The notes beneath the pieces were generated by a model. It made no database searches and was not told the DNA's origin. It saw nothing but the letters and a program-made list of their open reading frames with translations. The position numbers and the translations under genes were made by a program. A DNA stretch of 64,000 nucleotides from Rhodospirillum sp. (lineage in GTDB: Bacteria > Pseudomonadota > Alphaproteobacteria > Rhodospirillales > Rhodospirillaceae): contig JAIOYK010000001.1 of the NCBI GenBank assembly GCA_021741145.1, forward strand, positions 145,707-209,706, written 5' to 3'. Positions 43,961 to 52,607 of the stretch are shown here, in pieces. Positions within the stretch are counted from its first letter, which is position 1. The number at the start of each line of letters is the position of its first letter.

Positions 43961-46849
43961 TCACCCTAATCCGTCCTTCCAGACCTTTAGGGCCGCCAAA
44001 CTGTCGCGAGTCAGGTCCACCAGTCCCTCGGTCTCCCCAGTGTCGGCGTCGGCGCCACGCAGCAGGGCGGTTTCCAAGGCCTTGGCCCGGGCACGCAGAC
44101 GCATCAGGCCATAGGTGCCCGCCACCCCCGCCAGCCGATGGGCGGCGTCGGTCGAGGGCTCGTCGTCCAACCGACCCAGGGCCGAGCGGATCGACGCTCC
44201 GGCCAAATCCACCAGACGGGCCACTTCCTCGGGCGGCAGGGCGGCGGCCATGTCCTCCAAATAGGCTGGCGTGAACAGGGGCGGCTCCTCCGCGAGATCC
44301 TTGCCCGCCGGGTCCGGGGTCGCTTCCGGCGAACCGGAGGGGACCCGAGGCGAGGATGGGGGCGGGGATGGAACCGGAGCGGCGTCCCGGTTCTCCCAGG
44401 CGGCCAGGACGGCCTTGCGCAGATCCGCGGACAGGATCGGCTTGGCCACGATGTCGACCACCCCCGCCGCGTAACAGGCGGCCCGGTCCTCGGGCAGGAC
44501 GTTGGCGGTGACGGCGATGACCGGCGGCCCGCCCCGTTCCCGCACCCGCCGGGTCACATCCAGACCCGAGAGGCCGGGCAGGCGCAGATCCGTCAGCACC
44601 ATGTCGAAACGCTCCGTCTCCACCAGTTCGAGCGCCTCGGCGCCGGTGGTGGCCGACTGCACCACATGGCCGTCGGCGGCCAGGAACCCTTCCAGCACTT
44701 GGCGGTTCACCGGCTCGTCCTCCACCAGCAGAATGGACAGACTGGGCAGGGGCGAGGGGAGCGCCACGCGCGGGGACGCTACCATGCCTTCCGCCGAGCC
44801 GAAATCGAAGGTCAGATCCACATGAAAGCGGGAACCGCCGCCCGGATTGGCCTCATGGAAAATAACCCCACCCATGCCCTCCACCAGCCGCCGGGAAATG
44901 GCCAGCCCCAGACCCGCCCCGCCATAGCGGGTCGAGCGGTCGGCGCTGATTTGGTTGAAGGGTTGGAACAGAGCCTCGCGGTGACGCTCGGGCACACCGA
45001 TGCCCGTATCCTCCACGGTCAGGCGGATCAGGGCCTGGGCGTGGTCCTGGCCCCGCGGGGTAACCAGGACGGTCACCCCACCCGTTTCGGTGAACTTGAT
45101 GGCGTTGCCCACCAGATTGAGCACCACCTGACGGAGACGGGCCGGGTCCCCGAGCAAGGTGGCCGGGACCTGATCGCCAAACCGCAAGTCCAGGGTGATG
45201 CCCTTGCGTTCGGCGGTGGAGCGCATGAGTTCGATGATGCCGGTGATCAGCCCCTCCAGGTCGAAATCCATGCGCAGGAAGTCGACCTTGCCCGCCTCCA
45301 CCCGGCTGATGTCGAGGATGTCGTTCAACAGTTCGGCGAGCGCCGCGCCGGACTGGCGAATCGTGCGCACCTGACCCCGAGACTGGTCATCCAGCTCCCG
45401 GGCGTCGAGCAATTCGGCGACCCCCAACAGGCCGTTCAGGGGAGTGCGGATTTCGTGGCTCATCATGGCCAGGAAGTCGGTCTTGGCCTGGACGGCGTTT
45501 TCCGCCTGTTCCTTGGCGATGCGCAGTTCCGCGGTGCGTTCCTCGACCATGCGCTTCAGGCCAGTCTGGTAGGCGTGGACCCGGTGGGCCATGTCGTTGA
45601 AGGTGCGGGCGAGCGCCTTGACCTCCCGGGGGCCAGCCTCGGCCTTCAACTCCCGCATCTTGCCCGAGGAGAGCAGGGAGGCCGCGACCTCCAGCTCCAG
45701 GATGGGCGCGCTGATGGCCCGGGCGAGGAACAGGGCCACGGCGAGGACCAGAACGATCAAGGTCACCAGAACGACAAGCCCCATGTTGCGCAGACGGTCG
45801 ACCCGGGCCATGCGTTCCTCCAGGTCCGCCTTGACGACCATGGCCCAACCATAGGATGGCAAATAGCGCCAAGCCGCCAGAACCCGATGCCCCCGATAGT
45901 CCACCGCCGCCCCATGGCCCCGGTGCCCCGCCAAGGCCCGTTGGAAGGGCCAGGCAGCCGGGTCGTCCGAAGTGATAACCCCCGTCAAGGGCGCTTCGGC
46001 GGGGAAGCGAGAGCCGCCATAGAGGCGCACGCCCCCCGGATCCGAACCGCCGAGCTGGGTTTCCCCGGTCGCCCCCAACCCGGTGTAATCCCGTAGGACC
46101 GAGGCGATGTCCTCCAATCCAACACTCAACGCCACCACGCCTTGAACCGCGCCGTCCCGGAGCATGGGCGCCGCGGAAAAGGCCACGACCCCGCCCCGTC
46201 CATTCTCGACAAAATCGGACAGTTGGGGTTCCAGCAGGGTCGCGGCCCGGTCGAAAACGGATTTCAGGGCCTCCCGCCCCTTCCAGCCCAGGGGATCCCC
46301 ATCGGAGAAGACCACCGATCCGTCCAACGCGATCAAATACAGGCCCGGAGCGTCCATGGTGGCCCTCACCCGGGTCAAGTACGTGCGGAAATTCTCTTCC
46401 GGACTCCCCGCGTTGGGGGGCAACATGACGGGACCATGCTCCATCCCCCATCCAGCGCCCTGAAGGACTCCGACAGCCTGGGCCAACAGGGGAGCCGAGG
46501 CGACCATCCGCGCTTCCCGCAGACGGGCGCGGGCGAAGGACTCCACCTCCTGGGCCCGGCCATCGGCGATGACCGCAAGATTCTGGACGATCTCCTCGGA
46601 GATCTGCCGTTCCGCGGCATCGACGTACCGCCAACCAATCATGGCCATGGGCAACAGGCCCAGGACGACGAAGATCACACCGATTTCCACGGCCAGGCTC
46701 AATCCCCCCGGGGACCGGGACCGATCCCCCTTGCCCCCCGGGGACCGGGACCGATCCCCCTTGCCCCCCGGGGACCGGGACCGATCCCCCTTGCCCACGC
46801 CTTGGCCCGCGCTCTGGCCCCCTCCCTTGCCCATCCCCCAGCCCGTCAT
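43961..46849 (-). CDS. Hybrid histidine kinase: Cache-HAMP-HisKA-HATPase-REC-Hpt
   Basis: Inner-membrane sensor kinase of 962 residues. A hydrophilic N-terminal stretch with three KGDRSRSPGG repeats (20-49) precedes TM1 (~51-72). Then come a periplasmic Cache-like sensor (~75-345), TM2 (~357-378), HAMP, HisKA with H465 (MMSHEIRTPLNG), HATPase (N box NAIKFTETG, G boxes DTGIGV and GGAGLGLA), REC with D754 (LTDLRLPG) and Hpt with H904 (AHRLAGVAGTYG). This His-Asp-His chain is as in TorS/ArcB. Its ATG overlaps the stop of the UrtA-like gene, so kinase and binding protein are made together. Output is probably the OmpR-type regulator at 41138. Confidence 0.93.
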   Translation of the reverse strand: MTGWGMGKGGGQSAGQGVGKGDRSRSPGGKGDRSRSPGGKGDRSRSPGGLSLAVEIGVIFVVLGLLPMAMIGWRYVDAAERQISEEIVQNLAVIADGRAQEVESFARARLREARMVASAPLLAQAVGVLQGAGWGMEHGPVMLPPNAGSPEENFRTYLTRVRATMDAPGLYLIALDGSVVFSDGDPLGWKGREALKSVFDRAATLLEPQLSDFVENGRGGVVAFSAAPMLRDGAVQGVVALSVGLEDIASVLRDYTGLGATGETQLGGSDPGGVRLYGGSRFPAEAPLTGVITSDDPAAWPFQRALAGHRGHGAAVDYRGHRVLAAWRYLPSYGWAMVVKADLEERMARVDRLRNMGLVVLVTLIVLVLAVALFLARAISAPILELEVAASLLSSGKMRELKAEAGPREVKALARTFNDMAHRVHAYQTGLKRMVEERTAELRIAKEQAENAVQAKTDFLAMMSHEIRTPLNGLLGVAELLDARELDDQSRGQVRTIRQSGAALAELLNDILDISRVEAGKVDFLRMDFDLEGLITGIIELMRSTAERKGITLDLRFGDQVPATLLGDPARLRQVVLNLVGNAIKFTETGGVTVLVTPRGQDHAQALIRLTVEDTGIGVPERHREALFQPFNQISADRSTRYGGAGLGLAISRRLVEGMGGVIFHEANPGGGSRFHVDLTFDFGSAEGMVASPRVALPSPLPSLSILLVEDEPVNRQVLEGFLAADGHVVQSATTGAEALELVETERFDMVLTDLRLPGLSGLDVTRRVRERGGPPVIAVTANVLPEDRAACYAAGVVDIVAKPILSADLRKAVLAAWENRDAAPVPSPPPSSPRVPSGSPEATPDPAGKDLAEEPPLFTPAYLEDMAAALPPEEVARLVDLAGASIRSALGRLDDEPSTDAAHRLAGVAGTYGLMRLRARAKALETALLRGADADTGETEGLVDLTRDSLAALKVWKDGLG
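46704..46793 (-). repeat. 30-bp perfect tandem repeat (three units) in the kinase gene
   Basis: Three identical 30-bp units at 46704-46733, 46734-46763 and 46764-46793 encode KGDRSRSPGG three times in the cytoplasmic N-terminal tail just before TM1. Identity at the DNA level indicates recent duplication. Confidence 0.97.
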
Positions 46850-48159
46850 GACCCGCCCCCCGTCGGGGCGGCCCAATGGTTGTTCCATCCCTTGTACAGA
46901 CCGTCGAGGAAGGCCAACCATTCCGGTTCGGTCAGAAAGCCCGGGAAGGGCTCGGGGCGGATGGGCCGCCCACTGCTCCAAACGATGGAAAAATCCCCCG
47001 CCTTGGTCATGCGACCGATCAACACCGCCCGCCAGGTGTGCTGGCTGGCCGAGTCAATGTAGACGATGCCACTGGGGGCGCGCATGGATTGGCCCATCAG
47101 GAAGGCGTGGTAATCGACATAGTCCGTGCTGCCCGCTTCCTCCACGGCCCGGGCCCAAAGCTGGACACCGAAATAGGCCGCCTCCATGGGCGCGGTGGTC
47201 ACGTAGTCCTGCCCGTAGGCGGTTCGGAAGGCCTTGATAAAGGCCTCGTTTTCCGGGGAGTCCACGCTTTGAAAATAGTTCCGCGACGCGTAATCCCCCG
47301 CCACCACGTCCGGTCCGATGGCCTGGACCTCCGCTTCCGCCAGACTGAAAGACATAACCGGGATGTCATCGGACCGGATGCCCGCGGCACGGAGCTGCGA
47401 ATAGAAGGCGATGTTGCTGTCGCCATTGATGGTGTTGAAGATCACGTCCGGATGGGTCTCCTTGATTTCCTTGATGATGGCGGAGAAGTCCTTGCCCCCC
47501 AGGGAAACATAGCCCTCGCCGACTATCTTGCCCTTCAGGGCGCCGACCTGGATTCGGATGATCGCATTGGCCGTGCGGGGAAAGACGTAATCCGATCCCA
47601 CCAGATAGATCCGTCGCCCCAGGTTATCGAGGGACCATTTGGTGGCCGGGATGATCTGCTGGTTGGGGGCGGCGCCGGTGTAGATGATGTTGGGCGACCG
47701 CTCCAACCCCTCGTATTGGACAGGGTAGAACAGCACTCCCTTGTACCGCTCGAAAACGGGTTTGACGGTCTTGCGGCAGGCCGAGGTCCAGCAGCCGAAG
47801 ACGGCGGAGACCTTGTCCCGAACGATCAGCTCCTCGGCCTTTTTGGCGAACAGCCCCCAGTCGGAGCGGCCGTCGAGGACAATCGGCTCCACCCGCCGGC
47901 CGAGGACGCCGCCTTCCCGGTTCAACTGGTCGATGGCGAACAGGGTGGCGTCGGCGACCGTGCGTTCGCTAACCGCCATGGTCCCACTCAGGGAATGGAG
48001 CACGCCGACCTTGATGGGATCCTTCGACGGGCTCCGGTTCACACCCGTCAACAGGGGCGCCACATAGGTGATCAGAAGCCCCAGCGCCAAAGCGGCGATG
48101 GCGGCCACGTAATACCGGTGGTGCCGCGCCAGCACCCGATTGCCCCGTGAAAAGACCAT
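46846..48159 (-). CDS. Membrane-anchored UrtA-like periplasmic binding protein
   Basis: A 437-residue paralogue of UrtA. Shared binding-site segments are GVLHSLSGTMAVSERTVADA, FGCWTSACRKT, FYPVQYEGLE, YTGAAPNQQIIPA, GSDYVFPRTANAI and NTINGDSNIAFY. In place of a cleavable signal peptide it has an uncleaved N-terminal helix (AAIAALALGLLITYVAPLL), so it should be tethered to the inner membrane. It is coupled by ATGA to the hybrid kinase and has no permease genes beside it. It most likely presents urea or a short-chain amide to the kinase, as TorT does for TorS. The start at 48157-48159 follows AAAGGGACAGG. Confidence 0.92.
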   Translation of the reverse strand: MVFSRGNRVLARHHRYYVAAIAALALGLLITYVAPLLTGVNRSPSKDPIKVGVLHSLSGTMAVSERTVADATLFAIDQLNREGGVLGRRVEPIVLDGRSDWGLFAKKAEELIVRDKVSAVFGCWTSACRKTVKPVFERYKGVLFYPVQYEGLERSPNIIYTGAAPNQQIIPATKWSLDNLGRRIYLVGSDYVFPRTANAIIRIQVGALKGKIVGEGYVSLGGKDFSAIIKEIKETHPDVIFNTINGDSNIAFYSQLRAAGIRSDDIPVMSFSLAEAEVQAIGPDVVAGDYASRNYFQSVDSPENEAFIKAFRTAYGQDYVTTAPMEAAYFGVQLWARAVEEAGSTDYVDYHAFLMGQSMRAPSGIVYIDSASQHTWRAVLIGRMTKAGDFSIVWSSGRPIRPEPFPGFLTEPEWLAFLDGLYKGWNNHWAAPTGGGS

Positions 48160-48237
48160 CCTGTCCCTTTCGACCGTCGCCGGTGTGATACACGGATACA
48201 CCCTCACCCCCGGCCACCATGACCCTTGGTCCGGCGG

Positions 48238-48864
48238 TCAGACCCGGTAGCCCTCCTCCAGGAGGACCTGACGCACCTTGGGACGGGAGACCATCAGGTC
48301 GTAGTGGGCGCGGCAGGCATCGGGCATCTTCAGCTTAATGCGATCCGCCCAGAATTCCACATAGAACAACGCGGCGTCGGCGATGGTGAACCGATCCAGG
48401 AGCGTTCCCCCGCCCTTGGCCTCCAGCCGTTTGGCTAGGATCCCCAGCCCCTTCTGGACAATCCTCTTGCCCTGGTCCTCGACGGCTTGGCGATCCTCTT
48501 CCCGCAACAAATAGCGGTCGGTGGTGAAAATCCGCGTATAACCCTGCATGTGGATGGTGCCGACCACATGGCTCATGAACTCCAGGACATCGGCCTGGGC
48601 GCCGGGGTCCTCGGGCAACAACTTGGCTTTGGGGTAGGTCAGGGCCAGCCACCAGGCGATGGCCTGGAACTCGGCGAGCGCCGTCCCATCCTCGCGCACC
48701 AGAACGGGGATGGTGCCCTTGGGGTTGATGGCCAGAAAGTCCGGCTTGGTGTTGTCGCCCTTGGGCAGGTTGACGATATGGACGGCGAACAACAGGTCCA
48801 GTTCCTCCAGCAGGATATGAATGCCGGTGGAGCAGGACCCGGGGGTCATGTAAAATCGCAGCAT
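48238..48864 (-). CDS. Glutathione S-transferase family protein
   Basis: A 208-residue GST with an N-terminal thioredoxin-like domain (MLRFYMTPGSCSTGIHILLEEL, then the cis-proline region NPKGTIPVLVREDG and EFQAIAWWL) and an all-helical C-terminal domain (LLDRFTIADAALFYVEFWA). The PGSCSTG segment near the N-terminus resembles beta-class bacterial GSTs with a catalytic cysteine. Ribosome site is weak. Substrate unknown; it has no obvious tie to its neighbours. Confidence 0.88.
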   Translation of the reverse strand: MLRFYMTPGSCSTGIHILLEELDLLFAVHIVNLPKGDNTKPDFLAINPKGTIPVLVREDGTALAEFQAIAWWLALTYPKAKLLPEDPGAQADVLEFMSHVVGTIHMQGYTRIFTTDRYLLREEDRQAVEDQGKRIVQKGLGILAKRLEAKGGGTLLDRFTIADAALFYVEFWADRIKLKMPDACRAHYDLMVSRPKVRQVLLEEGYRV

Positions 48865-49117
48865 GATGGTCAAGGTCTCCCCTGTGGGCCGGTGAAGGGC
48901 AACGGGTGGGGAAGCAAGCAAGAACGGCGCCAGGGGGAACGGCGGCGATGAGGGCTCTTTTCCGAGGCCACTTGTCGTCTTCACGACAGACAGGACCCGA
49001 CATATCGACCGCTCCGCGCCATCGGGCGCGGCGGAAAAGCCGACACATCCAGGTTAACCGGGATTGGTTCGATCCTTGCTTGGAGAGGCGACGCAGCACG
49101 GAAAGGACCTTCTCCCC

Positions 49118-50839
49118 ATGCCCCCCCCGTCCAAAGCGGATCCCCTCTTCTCGACCCGAGCCTACCACGAGGCCAGCAAACACCGGGTGGAGGGCTATGC
49201 CCCCAGCCCCGGCTTCCTGGACTGGGACTCCCAACCCTCGCCCTTCCGTCGCTACGTTGGCGCGCCGGTGGTTCCCCTGCCCCTGGTCGAAGTCCTGGCC
49301 GATCCCCCTGCCCGGCCCACCCTTTCCGCCCTTGGCCATATGATGGAGTTGGCTCTGGGGTTGACCGCCTGGAAGTCCCTGGGGCCGGACCGCTGGCCCT
49401 TGCGCGCCAATCCGTCCAGCGGCAACCTCCACCCGACGGAGGGATACCTGTTGCTTTGGACGTCGGGCGCGCCGGACATCCTTCCGGCGGGCCTGTACCA
49501 CTACGCCCCCCAGGACCACCTCTTGGAACGCCGGGCCGCCCTGGACCCCATTTTGGCCGCGGAGCTAACCGCCGCCCACCCTGGGACCTGGGGGGCCTTT
49601 GGGCTCTCCTCCCTTGTCTGGCGGGAGGAGTGGAAATACGGCTCCCGGGCCTACCGCTATTGCCAGCATGACCTGGGCCACGCGCTGGCCTGCCTGAGGG
49701 TGGCCGCTGGCGTGGTCGGCTGGCGGATGGTCCTGGATCCCCGCCCGGCGGACACCACCGTCGCGGCCTGCCTGGGGCTCGACCGACGCCGGGACCGAGC
49801 GGGCGCCGAAGCGGAGCTGCCGGACCTCCTCGCCCTGGTCGGTTCCGGGCCGGACTTGGCGACGCCGGTTCCCTGGGAGCGGGTCGCGCGCGGTCTCATG
49901 GACTGGGCCGGAGAGGCCGACGGCCCCACCGCCCCCCGGATGCGCTGGCCCGAGGTGGCGGGTGTTCTCTCCGTGGCGGGAAAGGGAGAAACCCCCCTTC
50001 CGCCCGCTCCCGGTTTTGCCCCCCCGACGGTGCTTGAGCCCTTCGCCCCCGGTCCCGCGCTGATCCGGCGGCGGCGCAGCGCTCAACGCATGGACGGCGA
50101 GACCGGCATGGAATGGACCGCCTTCGAGCGGATGCTCTCCTGGACCCTGCCCCGCCGTGGAGTGGCCCCCTTCGACCTCTGGCCCTGGGATCCGGCGCTC
50201 AACCTGCTGCTCTTCGTCCATGCGGTGGGGAAGTTGGAGCCGGGCCTCTATCTGCTCGACCGCTGTTCCGGACGCGCCGCCGAATTCCGCGCGGCCTGTT
50301 CGGCGCCAGACCTCGCGTGGACCGCGGTTCCCGGCACGGACCTGCCCCTGTTCGCCCTGCGCGCGCCCTTGGACCTGCGGCGGGAGACGTCCAAACTTTC
50401 CTGCCACCAGGGGATCGCCGGACGGGGCGCCTTCTCCCTGGGCATGGTCGGCGCCCTGGGACCTGTCCTGGAGGAAGAGGGAGAGTGGGCCTACCGCCGC
50501 CTCCACTGGGAGGCCGGGATGATCGGCCAGGTGCTCTATCTTGAAGCGGAGGCCGCGGGGCTGCGGGGCACGGGCATTGGCTGCTTCCTGGACGACGTCG
50601 TCCACGGTCTTCTGGGACTGGAAACCGGCCTTGATGCCGCCTGGGCCACCCTCTACCATTTCACCATCGGCATGCCGCTGGAGGACGACCGTCTGTCCAC
50701 CGAACCGGCCTATGCTCTCCTCTCGGAGACCCAGGGACCGGCCAACCGGCATTTCATGCTCGGCGACCTGCACGATTGGATCATGCCGCGCGGCGGGCTG
50801 GCCTTAAAGCGATCGCTGGCGAAGCAAGGTCAATCCTAA
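49118..50839 (+). CDS. SagB-type oxidoreductase with two nitroreductase-like domains
   Basis: A 573-residue protein made of two tandem FMN-dependent nitroreductase/SagB-ThcOx-like domains. Domain 1 is at ~60-270 (LRANPSSGNLHPTEGYLLLW, a characteristic SagB motif; GLYHYAPQDHLLERR). Domain 2 is at ~325-560 (RRSAQRMDGETGMEW, LNLLLFVHAVGKLEPGLYLLDR, RLHWEAGMIGQVLYLEAEAAGLRGTGIGCF). Domain 2 lacks the full SSG-N-HPTE motif. SagB proteins oxidise azolines in peptide natural products, but no cyclodehydratase or precursor is nearby. The role is unknown. Confidence 0.88.
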   Translation: MPPPSKADPLFSTRAYHEASKHRVEGYAPSPGFLDWDSQPSPFRRYVGAPVVPLPLVEVLADPPARPTLSALGHMMELALGLTAWKSLGPDRWPLRANPSSGNLHPTEGYLLLWTSGAPDILPAGLYHYAPQDHLLERRAALDPILAAELTAAHPGTWGAFGLSSLVWREEWKYGSRAYRYCQHDLGHALACLRVAAGVVGWRMVLDPRPADTTVAACLGLDRRRDRAGAEAELPDLLALVGSGPDLATPVPWERVARGLMDWAGEADGPTAPRMRWPEVAGVLSVAGKGETPLPPAPGFAPPTVLEPFAPGPALIRRRRSAQRMDGETGMEWTAFERMLSWTLPRRGVAPFDLWPWDPALNLLLFVHAVGKLEPGLYLLDRCSGRAAEFRAACSAPDLAWTAVPGTDLPLFALRAPLDLRRETSKLSCHQGIAGRGAFSLGMVGALGPVLEEEGEWAYRRLHWEAGMIGQVLYLEAEAAGLRGTGIGCFLDDVVHGLLGLETGLDAAWATLYHFTIGMPLEDDRLSTEPAYALLSETQGPANRHFMLGDLHDWIMPRGGLALKRSLAKQGQS

Positions 50840-50859
50840 AATACCCAACACCGATGGAA

Positions 50860-50881
50860 GCGGTCGCCCAATCGCGACCGC
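50860..50881. terminator. Bidirectional hairpin between convergent genes
   Basis: GCGGTCGC pairs perfectly with GCGACCGC around a 6-nt loop in the 54-bp gap between the SagB-like and ABC permease genes. T-runs are short on both sides. Confidence 0.6.
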
Positions 50882-50893
50882 CCTATCCCTTCC

Positions 50894-51742
50894 CTACCCC
50901 CGCGTCGCCCACTTCGTGGCGCGCATTTCGATCCGGTTGAAGATCTCGTACATGACGATGCCCATCACCGCGATCACCATCAGACCGGCGAAAACCAGCG
51001 GCATGTTGAACTTGGAACTGGCCGACATCATCAGGTAGCCGATACCCTTGTTCGACGCCACCGTCTCCGACAGCACCGACCCCACGAAGGCGAGCGTGAT
51101 GGCGATCTTGAGGGAGGCGAAGAAGAACGGTTGGGCGCGGGGAAAGCCCACCTTCACCAGAATATCCATTCGCGTCGCCCCCAGGGAGCGCAGCACGTCC
51201 CGCAGTTCCGGCTCCAGGGTCGCCAGGCCCGTGGCCACGTTGACCACGATGGGGAAGAAGGAAATGAGGAAAGCCGTCAGGATGGCCGGAACCGTACCGA
51301 TGCCGAACCACATGACCAGGATCGGCACCACCGCCACCTTGGGCACGCTGTTGAAGCCGATCAGCATGGGATTGAGCGCGTCGTAGATGGTCTTCGACGA
51401 GCCCACCAGCGCGCCGAGCAGCACCCCGAAGACCACCGCGATGATGAACCCGGCCACCGTGGTGTACAGGGTTTGCGCCGCATGCAGCCAAATGGCGTCC
51501 CGGTATTGCCACACGGCCACGAAACTGGCCGAGGGTGTGGGCAGGATATATTCCGGCACGGAGAAGCCCCGGCAGATCATTTCCCAAACGACGAACAGGC
51601 CAATGGTCGCCACCCAGGGCGCGGCTTTCTTGGTCGCGTCATGCTCGGCCAAGCGACGGCCCATGGTCTTTTTGCGGCGTGCCGCGGGGGGCATTGGCCC
51701 CGAAGGCGCGGGGGGCTGGCGAACGGCGGGTTCGGTGCTCAT
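50894..51742 (-). CDS. ABC transporter permease, SsuC/TauC type
   Basis: Inner-membrane permease of 282 residues with about six transmembrane segments after a proline-rich cytoplasmic tail. The EAA loop that contacts the ATPase is LRDVLRSLGATRMDILVKVGFPRAQPFFF. It overlaps the ATPase gene by one base (TGATG) and is last in a three-gene transporter operon divergent from the xanthine dehydrogenase genes. Relatives import sulfonates, nitrate, pyrimidine precursors or purine-related compounds. Confidence 0.92.
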   Translation of the reverse strand: MSTEPAVRQPPAPSGPMPPAARRKKTMGRRLAEHDATKKAAPWVATIGLFVVWEMICRGFSVPEYILPTPSASFVAVWQYRDAIWLHAAQTLYTTVAGFIIAVVFGVLLGALVGSSKTIYDALNPMLIGFNSVPKVAVVPILVMWFGIGTVPAILTAFLISFFPIVVNVATGLATLEPELRDVLRSLGATRMDILVKVGFPRAQPFFFASLKIAITLAFVGSVLSETVASNKGIGYLMMSASSKFNMPLVFAGLMVIAVMGIVMYEIFNRIEMRATKWATRG

Positions 51743-52527
51743 CAGCTTGCCCTCACGGATCGGATTTCATCGCGCAGTTCATGGACCAAGTCCACGAACG
51801 GCGGCGTAAAGCTGGTGTCCTGGGTGCGGGGCCGGGCCAACTCGTTCTCCCGCCGCACCAGGATGCGCCCTGGGCGCTTGCTCATGACATAGATGGTATC
51901 GGCCAGATAGGCGGCCTCGCGCAGGTCGTGGGTGACCAGGATCACCGTGAACTTATGCTCCATCCACAGGGATTGGAGCGCATCCCACAGTTCTTCGCGG
52001 GTGAAGGCGTCCAGCGCCCCAAAAGGCTCATCGAGCATCAACAAGCGTGGTTCATGGATCAGCGCCCGGCAGAGATTGGCCCGCTGCTGCATGCCGCCGG
52101 ACAGCTCCCAGGGGAATTTGTCCTCGCAGCCGCTCAGGCCCACCTCGGCCAGCAGGGTGCGGGCCTTCTCGATGTACTCCGCCTTGTGCTTGCGCAGGCG
52201 GGAGCGATGGGGCTGGACGATTTCCAGCGGCAGCATGATGTTGTCCAGCGTGGTCCGCCAGGGCAGCAGGGTGGACGCCTGGAAGGCCATGCCGACGATG
52301 GAAATGGGATCGGTGACCTCCTGGCCCGCGACGATGACGTTGCCTTCGGTAGGCGGCATCAGGCCGGTGACCAGTTTCATCAGCGAGGATTTGCCGCAGC
52401 CGCTGGGACCAACGACGGCGACGAACTCCCCTTCACGGATGGACATGGTGGTTTGCTCGAGGGCGAGGTCGTCGCCTTCCCGATAACGCAAACGCACCCG
52501 ATCCAATTCGATGAACGCGTGGGACAT
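51742..52527 (-). CDS. ABC transporter ATP-binding protein, SsuB/TauB type
   Basis: A 261-residue ATPase. Walker A is GPSGCGKSSLMKLV, the signature is ELSGGMQQRANLCRAL, Walker B is LLMLDEPFGALDAFTRE and the H-loop is ILVTHDLREAAYLAD. GGAG lies 5 nt before the ATG. A GC hairpin in the 80-bp gap to the binding-protein gene may lower expression relative to it. Confidence 0.95.
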   Translation of the reverse strand: MSHAFIELDRVRLRYREGDDLALEQTTMSIREGEFVAVVGPSGCGKSSLMKLVTGLMPPTEGNVIVAGQEVTDPISIVGMAFQASTLLPWRTTLDNIMLPLEIVQPHRSRLRKHKAEYIEKARTLLAEVGLSGCEDKFPWELSGGMQQRANLCRALIHEPRLLMLDEPFGALDAFTREELWDALQSLWMEHKFTVILVTHDLREAAYLADTIYVMSKRPGRILVRRENELARPRTQDTSFTPPFVDLVHELRDEIRSVRAS

Positions 52528-52569
52528 GGACGCTCCGGCGGTCTAGGGGAAAGGGAAAGGAAGAAGAAA

Positions 52570-52590
52570 GGGGGTGGCGAGCCGACCCCC
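52570..52590 (-). terminator. Intra-operon hairpin downstream of the binding-protein gene
   Basis: On the minus strand GGGGGT(C)GGC pairs with GCC(A)CCCCC and is followed by TTTCTTCTTCC. Its position between receptor and ATPase genes suits partial termination, which would give excess receptor over the membrane complex. Confidence 0.5.
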
Positions 52591-52607
52591 TCCCAAAAAT
52601 GCCGGTG

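Noticed and set aside
49060..49090. tRNA-like T-loop sequence (GGTTCGATCC)
   Set aside because: The flanking bases do not form a T-stem and no anticodon or acceptor stem can be drawn.
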